Below are positions 25,398 through 35,173 of a stretch of 46,892 nt of DNA, in pieces. Numbering within the stretch: position 1 is the first letter of the stretch; every line of letters begins with the position of its first letter. The notes beneath the pieces are model-generated. The model saw nothing but the letters and a program-made list of their open reading frames with translations, did no database searches and was not told the DNA's origin. The translations under genes were made by a program, and so were the position numbers. The stretch is from Acidobacteriota bacterium (GTDB taxonomy: Bacteria > Acidobacteriota > Terriglobia > UBA7540). The stretch spans positions 1-46,892 of the forward strand of contig QHZN01000091.1 of assembly GCA_003225365.1 (NCBI GenBank), read 5' to 3'.

Positions 25398-27976
25398 ATG
25401 AGGCTGAAGGTTTCGACCGCTCTTACCCTCCTTATGTTTCCCGCCTGTTCAATCCCGGTTTGGGGTCAGCAAGGATGCCACCCGCCCTCCGCTCTTCTCA
25501 ATCCAGGCGAAAACATGTTTAACGAAGAGCAGGAAGAAGCCCTGGGCGACATTATGGCCGATCAGGTCGTGCGAAGCTTGCGGACGAGCAGGTGCTTGCC
25601 CACGAACTGGGGCATGCCGTGACGCATCAGGCCGCCGTCGAAATGACCCGCCGCATGAAGCTGGTTCTCGGAGTGGACCATCTCGGCGACCGCCGCGATG
25701 TCATCGCAAAATACAACCAATTGCTCGACAATTGGCGGCGCAATCCAAAAGCCTTCCGCCAGGCCAGTCAATCGCTGCCTGAAAAGCAGTCTATCGCCGA
25801 CCAGGTTGGGCTGTACGCAGTAGCCGCAGCAGGCTACTCGCCTGAAGCTTCGGCGGATATATTCGACCGATTCACGGGTCTGCAAGGAAAAACCGGGAAT
25901 TGGGTTTCGGACTTCTTTGGCGCGACCAAGCCGGAAGCTAAACGGTTGCGCGAAATGTTGAAAACAATTCCCAAGCTGCCGGCCTCATGCATTGAGAAGC
26001 GGGCTGATTCGAATGGCGCCGAGTTCAAGAACTGGGCGGCCGCAGTCATTGATTTCACGGCGTGGAACCAGGAGGAAATCCTTCACAATGTGGTGGCCCG
26101 GACGCCACTCATGCCGCAATTGCGCGACCGCATTCGCCGTCTCCGATTCAGCCCGGATGGGCGGTACATATTGGCTCAGGATTCCGCCCAGATTTACATT
26201 CTTTCCAGGGAACCCTTGCAGGCGCTTTTTCAGATCGATGCTCCGGATACCCTCGACGCCCAATTCTCGCCCGATTCGCAGTCGGTGGTATTCAACGACA
26301 AAAACCTGCGGGTCGAAAAATGGGACGTGGCCACAGGCAAGCGGGTAGAGGCGCATGAGGTTGTACTCTACCCAGGCTGCCTTGACACGGCCTTATCTTC
26401 CGACGGGCGATGTCTAGCCTGTCTCTCCTCGGATGAGTCGCTGAGGCTAGTGGAGGTCGCCTCTGGTCACGAAGTCTTCCGAAAGCAGTATTTCGAACCC
26501 TTTCTAATACCGTCAGTCCTATTCACGTCGGTTTATTCCCAGGGCCTCCGTCTCCCTCTTCTGTCGGAAGAAATGTTTCGTTTTTCTCCGGATGCGAAAT
26601 ATTTCCTCGGACGCGGCAACGAGACAGTGGCCTACGATCTTTCGGTGAAGAAGGAAATTTCGATCAAAGGTCCGCTCGGCTCCATGACGAGGTTTGCCTT
26701 TCTCGGTCCAGACCGAGTTCTGGTCGGGAAAGGAAGGACTTCCCTGAATTCGGCAATCGTCAGCTTTCCCTCCGGTCAGGTCATTTCGGAAGGGAAGGCG
26801 CCGGCCTTCGCATGGCAGGCGGCCACCCACGGGGATTACATCATTTGGTTTCCCCAAACGGGTGCCCGAGTTGCCGTTTTTTCTCTTGCGAGCGGTGAAA
26901 GCGTGCTTTCGTCCAAGGTCCTCACCGCAATGGATATCTACGACCAGACGCTGGTTAGCGAGGCCCGCGATGGCGAGATCGGACTGTTGAAAGTAGAAAC
27001 TCGCCAGCCCTTCGCGCAGGTCACGTTGCCTTCAGGTTCGCTGAGCGGCCTTGAAGCCGTTGCCGTATCACCAAGCCTCAATTGGCTGGCGGTTTCCAAC
27101 CGAGAGCGGGCGGCGTTCTGGAACCTGACGAATGGAGTTCGAACGTATTTCATCCGCGGCTTTCGCGGCGCTTACATGCCAGACGAAAGCGCCTGCTACG
27201 CCGAGTTCCCAAAGTTCGAAGAGGCGCCGCACAGCATCGAATACCTCAGCCTCACATCGCAGAGTATCCAGCGCGTTTCAACCCTCGACTCGGATCACGT
27301 CAGGGACTACGGTTCCGTATACGTCGTCCCGAAATGGGAAGGCGGTCAGCCGCGCCCCGGCGCGAAGCTGACCATGGAAGTTTACGACGTCCGAGTAGGC
27401 AAATTGCTCTGGTCGCGTGAGTTTCGAAAGGTCCGCCCGGATATCCTGATGAGGTCTGGGTCGAATCGAATGCTTTTCCTCTGGGACTTGGCTAGCGACG
27501 ACGCCCGAAACGAGATCAAGAGCTCGATTGCCGGTAAAGAAGAACTGGGTTCTGTAACTTACAAGAAGGGTGACTATTTGGTTGAGGTCGTCGAAACCCA
27601 AACAGGGAATCGTGTGAGGACTCTCGTGGTGCGGACGGGCAAGCTTTCCTTCGATGTGGAAGGCGGATTTGCCAGCGCTGACTGGGTGGTTGTGGCCGAC
27701 AATTCGGACCGGCTCCACGTCTATTCGCTCGCAGATGGCAACGAACAGGCAACCCTCTTCGGGCGGCGCGCGGCGGTTTCAGAGTCCCGGAAATTGCTGG
27801 CGGCCGAGAATGGCCGGCACCTGACGCTCTTCGATTTGGGCTCTTTGGAGGAGCGCGACGATTTCACTTTCAAGTCACCGATTGTCTTTACGGAGTTTTC
27901 CTCGGATGGAAAGCGCCTGCTGGTCCTCACTCGCGACCAATCCGCTTACACGCTGAACGTGAGTGGAGCACCATAG
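25398..27976 (+). pseudogene. M48-type peptidase with C-terminal WD40 propeller, frameshifted
   Basis: ATG 25398 follows a GGAGGGG ribosome site and begins a signal peptide (MRLKVSTALTLLMFPACS) and the M48 opening NEEQEEALGDIMADQVV. The frame then runs out at 25622. A second frame, offset by two bases, resumes at about 25580 with the zinc motif LAHELGHAVTHQ, followed by a helical domain and a long beta-propeller to 27976 (RLRFSPDGRYILAQD and similar repeats). Only about 25 residues separate the two blocks, where M48 enzymes normally have some 60-80. A deletion with loss of frame is the simplest reading. The 3' frame alone (from GTG 25592) encodes 794 residues and could still be expressed. Confidence 0.75.
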
Positions 27977-28022
27977 AGTCGCCCGTCCGCAAGGCGTCCG
28001 TGTCAAGGCCTCACCGTTCTAT

Positions 28023-29357
28023 TTATTTCTTCGGCTGGATTCGTTCAAGCGCCCACGCCGCGTGTTCGCGGATGTTGGGGTCGGGGTGGGCGGTGAGTTC
28101 TTGGAGTTTCGGGATGAAGCGCGGGTCGCCTGAGTTCCCCATCGCGACACACAAGTTCCTCAACCAGCCGCGATATTTGACGCGCTTGATGGGAGACTTC
28201 GCGAAGGCGCGGCGGAAGTCCGCTTCGGACATGCAGGCGAGCGTCTCGAGGGGTGGGTTGAACAGAGAAAAGGTGCCAGGTGCTAGGTGTGGGATGCTAG
28301 GGGCTGGGGACTGGGGGCTAGGAGAACAGGGGCTAGGGGTTAGGGGCTGGGGGCTAGGGACCTCAACCTTAAGCGGCTGGAATTCGGGAAGGAGAGTCGT
28401 TGCAGCCCTGCGAGGGATCTTGGAGTGAGCACTCAGCGGAGCCTTCCCCATTGCCGAGATATCCGCGTTCTCCTTCTGGCTTCTGGCTTCTAACTTCTGA
28501 CTTCTGCCTTCACCATTCCACGGGCACACGTCTTGGCAGATGTCGCAGCCGAAAACGTTCCGGCCGATGGCTTCGCGGAACTCGGCAGGGATCGAGCCTT
28601 TAAGCTCGATGTTGAAGTAGGCGATGCAGCGCGAGGCGTCCATGACATAGGGCTCGACCAAGGCGCCAGTGGGGCAGGCTTCGATGCAGCGCGTGCAAGA
28701 GCCGCAGCGGTCGGGCGCGGGGAGGTCGGGAGCAAGCGCCAGGTTCGTCAGGATGACGCCCAGGAAAAACCAGGAGCCTTTCTCTTGATTGATGAGGCAG
28801 GTGTTCTTGCCCATCCAGCCGATGCCGGAAAGTCGTGCAAAGGCCCGCTCGACGATGGGCCCGGTATCCACAAAGACGCGCGTCTCGACTTCCGCCCCAA
28901 GGTCTTGGATCGCGGCGCGAAGCTTCTCGAGCTTGGTGCGCATGACTTGGTGGTAATCGCGCCCCCAGGCGTAGCGGGAAATCCAAGCTCGCGGGCCTTC
29001 GGTCGCGTCCGAAATTCGAAAATCGAAATTCGAAAATGGCTCTCTCTGCCCATCGCTTGCTTCCCCTTCCGACTCCTGACTTCTGACTCCTGACTTCTCT
29101 ACCTCCACCGAGTACGGCAGCGATGCGTTATAGACCAGGCCCACCGAGACAACCGAGCGGGTAGAGGGAAGGACGGAGCGCGTGTCGTGGCGCTTGGGGT
29201 TCGCGAGGTAGCGCATCTCGCCGGAAAAGCCGCGCTCGACCCATTGACGGGAAAATTCGAGGTCTTGCCAGGCGTCAATGGGCGCCACGCCGACTAGATC
29301 GAAACCGATTTTCAGAGCCCGGTTCTTAACGATGTCCCTCGACAGCATGGTTCCCAT
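28023..29357 (-). CDS. queG: epoxyqueuosine reductase with low-complexity insertions
   Basis: 444 residues against a usual 310-380. The enzyme reduces epoxyqueuosine to queuosine in tRNA wobble position 34 using cobalamin and two [4Fe-4S] clusters. Cluster motifs are CGSCTRCIEACPTGAL and CDICQDVCPWN; the cobalamin-side blocks AWISRYAWGRDYHQVM and GWMGKNTCLINQEKGSWFFLG are intact. A HEAT-like C-terminus ends REHAAWALERIQPKK. Two linkers carry inserted repeat-encoded peptide: about 33 residues after LPYSVEVEK and about 75 residues after the second cluster, including Ser/Pro-rich sequence. ATG 29348 is the alternative start. The frame is uninterrupted, so it may be functional. Confidence 0.92.
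   Translation of the reverse strand: MGTMLSRDIVKNRALKIGFDLVGVAPIDAWQDLEFSRQWVERGFSGEMRYLANPKRHDTRSVLPSTRSVVSVGLVYNASLPYSVEVEKSGVRSQESEGEASDGQREPFSNFDFRISDATEGPRAWISRYAWGRDYHQVMRTKLEKLRAAIQDLGAEVETRVFVDTGPIVERAFARLSGIGWMGKNTCLINQEKGSWFFLGVILTNLALAPDLPAPDRCGSCTRCIEACPTGALVEPYVMDASRCIAYFNIELKGSIPAEFREAIGRNVFGCDICQDVCPWNGEGRSQKLEARSQKENADISAMGKAPLSAHSKIPRRAATTLLPEFQPLKVEVPSPQPLTPSPCSPSPQSPAPSIPHLAPGTFSLFNPPLETLACMSEADFRRAFAKSPIKRVKYRGWLRNLCVAMGNSGDPRFIPKLQELTAHPDPNIREHAAWALERIQPKK
28291..28359 (+). repeat. G-tract array inside queG (G-quadruplex candidate)
   Basis: Nine runs of three to five G occur in 69 bases, including GGGGCTAGGGGTTAGGGG (28329-28346). Spacers are mostly CT, CTA, TTA and ACT. 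The G-rich strand is the template strand of queG; the coding strand yields a Ser/Pro-rich peptide (SPQPLTPSPCSPSPQSPAPS). Confidence 0.8.
28473..28511 (+). repeat. heptanucleotide tandem repeat inside queG (array 1)
   Basis: Five and a half units of CTTCTGN (CTTCTGG, CTTCTGG, CTTCTAA, CTTCTGA, CTTCTGC, CTTC). Read on the queG strand it encodes a rotating RSQKLEARSQK peptide just after the second iron-sulfur motif. The 7-nt period gives a 7-residue protein period. Confidence 0.9.
29011..29038 (+). repeat. 14-nt tandem duplication inside queG
   Basis: Two copies of GAAATTCGAAAATC/G lie head to tail (29011-29024, 29025-29038), differing at the last base. On the coding strand they give FSNFDFRIS within the first inserted linker. 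Confidence 0.85.
29071..29098 (+). repeat. heptanucleotide tandem repeat inside queG (array 2)
   Basis: Four units GACTCCT, GACTTCT, GACTCCT, GACTTCT. It is the same heptad family as array 1 but occupies the other linker of the protein and encodes SGVRSQESEG. Confidence 0.88.
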
Positions 29358-29706
29358 CTTAACCGAAGAAGTACATGGACCGTACTGGAGTCCATCTGGA
29401 AGGCTGAGGTACCCTTGAGAGAGCCATCTTGTTGATTCTTGGGCTCCTTTGGTGTCCCGTTTGATGCCGACTTCGCCCCTTCCAGCCCCAGAAAAGACCC
29501 ATTGGACTGAAATCTCTTACGTCCCGGCAGAGGCTTCACTCACAATTGGTCGCGAACGAGAAGTAGTGTGACTTGCAGGCGCTTACATGAGCGCGCCAGC
29601 AGCAGAGGCGACCCGTCCCGACTGGTCGGGATCGCCGTCTTGCTGAAAACCGATTTGGCTCGAAAAGCAAGCCAGACGGTTCATCCCCATCGAGAGAGAG
29701 GCTCCT
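29358..29706. other. divergent promoter region with one perfect palindrome
   Basis: 349 bases between queG and the radical SAM gene, transcribed apart. A perfect hairpin TCCCGAC-TG-GTCGGGA lies at 29616-29631, about 75 bases before the radical SAM start, and could be an operator or leader stem. No gene and no confident sigma-70 boxes were seen. Confidence 0.45.
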
Positions 29707-31818
<2,112 letters not shown>

Positions 31819-31863
31819 TGCCGCGTTACGTAAAAAGGTGAAACACGAGCACGCCCGCTGTAG

Positions 31864-31903
31864 CGCCGGCCGGAGCCTGCCCTGGCGGGGCCGGTGACCG
31901 GCG
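31864..31903. repeat. GC-rich imperfect inverted repeat
   Basis: CGCCGG (31864-31869) and CCGGCG (31898-31903) bound a GC-rich stem with a further GGCC/GGCC pairing inside. It looks like a REP-type element between the radical SAM stop and its terminator. Confidence 0.35.
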
Positions 31904-31965
31904 GTCTTACCTGTTTCAGTAACCCGGCGCTAACGTTTTTGATATCGGAGTCGAGTTTTTTCTGG

Positions 31966-31997
31966 GCCGTCCCGAACGTTCGGGGCGGCTTTTTTTT
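31966..31997 (+). terminator. intrinsic terminator for the radical SAM gene
   Basis: GCCGTCCCGAAC (31966-31977) pairs with GTTCGGGGCGGC (31978-31989), eleven Watson-Crick pairs plus one G-T, followed by eight T (31990-31997). Direction is plus; the minus strand has no T-run after the stem. It lies about 150 bases after the stop. Confidence 0.92.
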
Positions 31998-32121
31998 GCC
32001 AGGATTTCAACTTACAGGTGTCAGAGTTGGCCAGTTTGATTTCCCTGTCCCGGCTCCCGCTCCGACCAAATCCTTATCGCGGCGGTCGGGGAGGAAGCTC
32101 GGTACGACCGCAGTCCGGACT

Positions 32122-32475
32122 TCAGGACGAATCTCCGCGCGGCGGCAACCCCGTCGGGTTGACTGTGTCCACAAGGTACTTCGTCGTTGCCCCGCCCGCC
32201 GTCTCGCTCGCGCGGTTGCCGTCCCCGTCGTAGACGATAGTGGTGGTCCCGTACGCCGTCATGTGGTTCTCGAAATCGTAGAGGCTCGAAACTTCACCCG
32301 AGGAAGTCGTGTTCCCGTTGGCGTCATAGGTGTCCGTGGTCAGGCGATCGTTGGTGTCATAGGAATACGAGCCGCCCACGATCTCGCTTAGCGTCGAACT
32401 CATCTGCGTCCGGTTCCCCACCGCATCGTAAGAAGGATAACCGATAGTGCCGTTCTTGCCCGCCGGATCGGCTGT
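32122..32475 (-). pseudogene. RHS-repeat protein fragment
   Basis: A minus-strand open frame of about 115 codons reads YD-type repeats: GYPSYDAVGNRTQ, YSYDTNDRLTTDTYDANGNTT, LYDFENHMTAYGTTTIVYDG. These are RHS/YD repeats, which form the shell of polymorphic toxins. It has no start in context, is limited by a stop at its 5' side near 32478 and ends without an RHS core or toxin tip. It is therefore a fragment of a large gene. Related fragments lie at 42561-43393 and 44773-44936 on the plus strand. Confidence 0.82.
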
Positions 32476-32509
32476 TCAAGATGTCAGGGAGCGCGTCGCC
32501 GTGGAAAGC

Positions 32510-33439
32510 TCACGAAAGTAGAGACACCTCGTCAACGGTGCCCAGAAGCTGGCCGTCGGTGCTTCTCAGGCGGGCGCTGATTCGGGCAATGCCTTGGGGA
32601 CTAGAAATCACCTTGTTGACCGAGCAGGGAGCGAGCGGCGAAACCTCGCCAAGCGGAACAGTCTCAAGTGCCTTGCCGCTACGATGAATGCTCACCAATT
32701 CCAAAGACCCGACATAGAAAAGACCGTAGGCGCCGCTGACCGACCAGCGCCTGTTGGAGCGTTCAGCCGTCAGGCGGCGGACGATAACGCCGCAATGGTT
32801 GACGGCCGAGATCTCTGCTTCTTTGATCGAGGCAGCCTGCCACGTAATCGGGAACGTGTACACTTCCCCGGGGTCGAGGTCCGCCACAGGGCTCAGGATT
32901 TCCGTTTCAACGTGCGGGTCGCAATCATCCCGATTGTCCTCCATGCGTATCTTGTCGCCGTGGGCGGTGAATGTGCCCTCCCCGTTGACCCAGACTTCTA
33001 CCGGAGCAGCGTCGGGATACAGTGCCTCGGGGAATAATGGAAATTTCTCGACCAGCGCTACCCCGTCCGCGGGCTTCATTGTCGCCAGCCAGCCCTTCTC
33101 GCTCTGGACGGCGAATTTAGCGACCCGGTTGCAATAGTCGAGCTCCCACAGCCCACTCTGCGGGTCAATTCGCGCGCAGGGGTAGTCCTCATCGCCGAAC
33201 ATTTTGTGGAACGAGCGCGCGGGTGTACAAATCCGGAGAGGTTGGTCGGCTGCCTGTTGCGACACCTGCCAGATACCCCATCGCACAGGGCGTAGCGACG
33301 AGTTTCGCACTGTGTGCGTGATTCGAGCCACAGAGGAGCGGGCGAAGATGCGCACCTCGCGGCTGAAGGTCAGGCCTGTGTATTCGTCCTCGGGACTCTC
33401 GAGATAAACGGCGGCGCTCTCCGGTCCCGATTCAACCAC
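32510..33439 (-). CDS. DUF4380-type protein, probably 5'-truncated
   Basis: 309 residues from GTG 33439. The frame is open a little further (to about 33500, giving LRPVLDGGSFSSRVVE), and this also looks family-like, so the true N-terminal third is missing or frameshifted. The body is beta-rich with FSREVRIFARSSVARITHTV, RPVRWGIWQVSQ and HVETEILSPVADLDPGEVYTF. It resembles DUF4380 / galactose-mutarotase-like sandwich proteins found beside sugar-utilisation genes. No catalytic residue can be named. It is divergent from the LacI regulator and could belong to the same regulon. Confidence 0.6.
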   Translation of the reverse strand: MVESGPESAAVYLESPEDEYTGLTFSREVRIFARSSVARITHTVRNSSLRPVRWGIWQVSQQAADQPLRICTPARSFHKMFGDEDYPCARIDPQSGLWELDYCNRVAKFAVQSEKGWLATMKPADGVALVEKFPLFPEALYPDAAPVEVWVNGEGTFTAHGDKIRMEDNRDDCDPHVETEILSPVADLDPGEVYTFPITWQAASIKEAEISAVNHCGVIVRRLTAERSNRRWSVSGAYGLFYVGSLELVSIHRSGKALETVPLGEVSPLAPCSVNKVISSPQGIARISARLRSTDGQLLGTVDEVSLLS

Positions 33440-33790
33440 ACGGGAGGAAAAGGAACCGCCATCCAGTACCGGGCGGAGTGTATCCGCGCCATTTCATTCA
33501 GCAGCCTTGGGGCAGAGGGGGCTTCTTAGCCTCTGCAACGAGTTCCTGATATACACCTTTTGATACGAACCCCTCATGTCGGATGAGGCCTGGGGAAAAT
33601 ATACGTCCAATTAGAGGTATTTATGCTAGTCTATGCCTGTGGACGAATCAAATGCAAGCGGCGCCTCTCTGCTCGCCGCCTCGGCTATACTCGCGATGCT
33701 TCTATGCCCCGCGGATGCCGCAACGTGCTGCTCCTGGGGTGGCCGGCGCGGGCTCGACAAGCTTGACGCTCGGGCACTTCCCATAACGTG
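33440..33790. other. divergent gap with possible remnant of the DUF4380 5' end
   Basis: The first 60 bases next to the DUF4380 gene still read as family-like sequence on the minus strand and then meet a stop near 33500. The rest shows no gene. The LacI start at 33791 lacks a clear ribosome site. Confidence 0.4.
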
Positions 33791-34855
33791 ATGAATAAAA
33801 CAGGTATTTACGAGATCGCGCGACTTGCTGATGTCTCGATTGGCACGGTGGACCGCGCCTTGCACGGTCGCAAAGAAATCAGCGAAAACACCCGACGGCG
33901 CATTCTGCGCATCGCCAAGGAGTTGGGCTATCGGCCGAATCTCGCGGCGCGTGCGTTGTCCGTGGGCCACCCTGCCATCCGCATCGGGGTGTGCATCCCG
34001 CGCGAGATCCATTATTTTTACGACGAGCTCCGCGCAGGCTTCGTCACGGAAGCCAGACGATTCGAGCAACTGGGTGTGGAGGTCGTTTATCGCCGGACCA
34101 AGCGCCTGGGAATCGGCGAGCCGGAGGGGCTGAAGGAGCTGCTGGCCCTAAACGTCCAAGTGGCGGCGATCTGTCCGGGCGATCCTGCCAGCCTGTGTTC
34201 GCTGATTAACCAAGCTGAGGACCGGGGCATCCGCGTTATTTGCGTGGCCTCTGACGCGCCCCACACGGCCCGGTCCACGGTGATTTGCGTCAACCCCGCC
34301 CTGAACGGCCAACTGGCCGCCGAATTGATGGCAAGGTTCCTGCCTCCCAAGGCCGAGGTAGCGATTATCACGGGAATGCTTCAGACGGAGGACCATCGGA
34401 AGAAGGTGGAGGGTTTTTCGGAGAAGTTTCGACAATTCTGTCACGGCGGGAGGCTGCTCGAAGTCGTTGAGGGTCACGACGACGAGGATGAAACATTTCA
34501 GAAAGTTTATGCGCTCCTGCGCAGGCACAAGACGCTGGCGGGCCTTTATGTTAGTACCGCCAATTGTCTCCCGGTGTGCCATGCCATCGGCGCCCGCGGG
34601 CTCCACGGAAAAATGAAATTGATCACCACCGACCTCTTTAAGGAGATGGTTCCTTACTTCGAGAGGGGGACAGTCCTGGCTTCCATTCATCAGCGGCCCT
34701 ACGTGCAGGGCCAAATTGCCGTGCGTCTCTCCGTCGATTACCTGGCCAATGGGCGGCCCATTCCCCCCACCTACTACCTGACTCCTCACATCGTCATGCG
34801 CTCCAACCTTCACCTCTTTCGCGAAATCCGCCGGAACGGAATTCCGGAGGGATAG
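33791..34855 (+). CDS. LacI-family transcriptional regulator
   Basis: 354 residues from ATG 33791 (GTG 33788 is in frame directly before it). N-terminal helix-turn-helix GIYEIARLADVSIGTVDRAL with the hinge helix GYRPNLAARALSVG. The periplasmic-binding-protein-like effector domain follows (GVCIPREIHYFYDELRAGF, VAIITGMLQTEDHRKKVEGF). TVDRALHGR replaces the more usual TVSRALNG, a pattern of the xylose- or rhizopine-type LacI group. It lies just upstream of the TonB receptor, whose promoter has a LacI-type palindrome, so it probably controls the plus-strand sugar genes and may repress until a ligand binds. Confidence 0.92.
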   Translation: MNKTGIYEIARLADVSIGTVDRALHGRKEISENTRRRILRIAKELGYRPNLAARALSVGHPAIRIGVCIPREIHYFYDELRAGFVTEARRFEQLGVEVVYRRTKRLGIGEPEGLKELLALNVQVAAICPGDPASLCSLINQAEDRGIRVICVASDAPHTARSTVICVNPALNGQLAAELMARFLPPKAEVAIITGMLQTEDHRKKVEGFSEKFRQFCHGGRLLEVVEGHDDEDETFQKVYALLRRHKTLAGLYVSTANCLPVCHAIGARGLHGKMKLITTDLFKEMVPYFERGTVLASIHQRPYVQGQIAVRLSVDYLANGRPIPPTYYLTPHIVMRSNLHLFREIRRNGIPEG

Positions 34856-34971
34856 CCCTTCCCCGGCTCGGCATAATCGTGGTTGGCCTTCCTCCTCACA
34901 TAGGTTCAGAGGCGCGACAACCACTTCGGACGAGGGTTGCGACCCCGGGAAAGGGACGCGCAATATTTTTC

Positions 34972-35001
34972 TTGACATGGGAAGGGGACCACGAGTAGTT
35001 T
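34972..35001 (+). promoter_or_regulatory. candidate sigma-70 promoter of the TonB receptor gene
   Basis: TTGACA at 34972-34977 and TAGTTT at 34996-35001, 18 bases apart. The expected start point near 35008 falls inside the LacI-type palindrome. The receptor ATG is 35174, so a leader of about 165 bases is implied. Confidence 0.6.
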
Positions 35002-35002
35002 C

Positions 35003-35016
35003 CGTAAACGTTCACG
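35003..35016. promoter_or_regulatory. LacI-type operator
   Basis: CGTAAACGTTCACG matches its reverse complement at 12 of 14 positions and has the central CG of LacI-family operators (AAACGTT core). It overlaps the expected transcription start, the classic repression position. The regulator gene ends about 150 bases upstream. Confidence 0.65.
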
Positions 35017-35173
35017 GAGCCGCAACCGAGAAGGCCAAAGATGTGGGCAAGATCGGTTCGGTGACGTGCTGGGCGTCGGGGCATTAGTCACGGGGCGAGA
35101 GAGGTTTCCGCTCAAGGGTCTTTTCGGGTCAACCGCATCGAATAGCTTGGCTTGATTTCAGGGGGAGGACCCA

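Noticed and set aside
28023-29357. calling queG a pseudogene because of the insertions
   Set aside because: The frame is intact, all cluster and catalytic blocks are present, and insertions fall in linkers.
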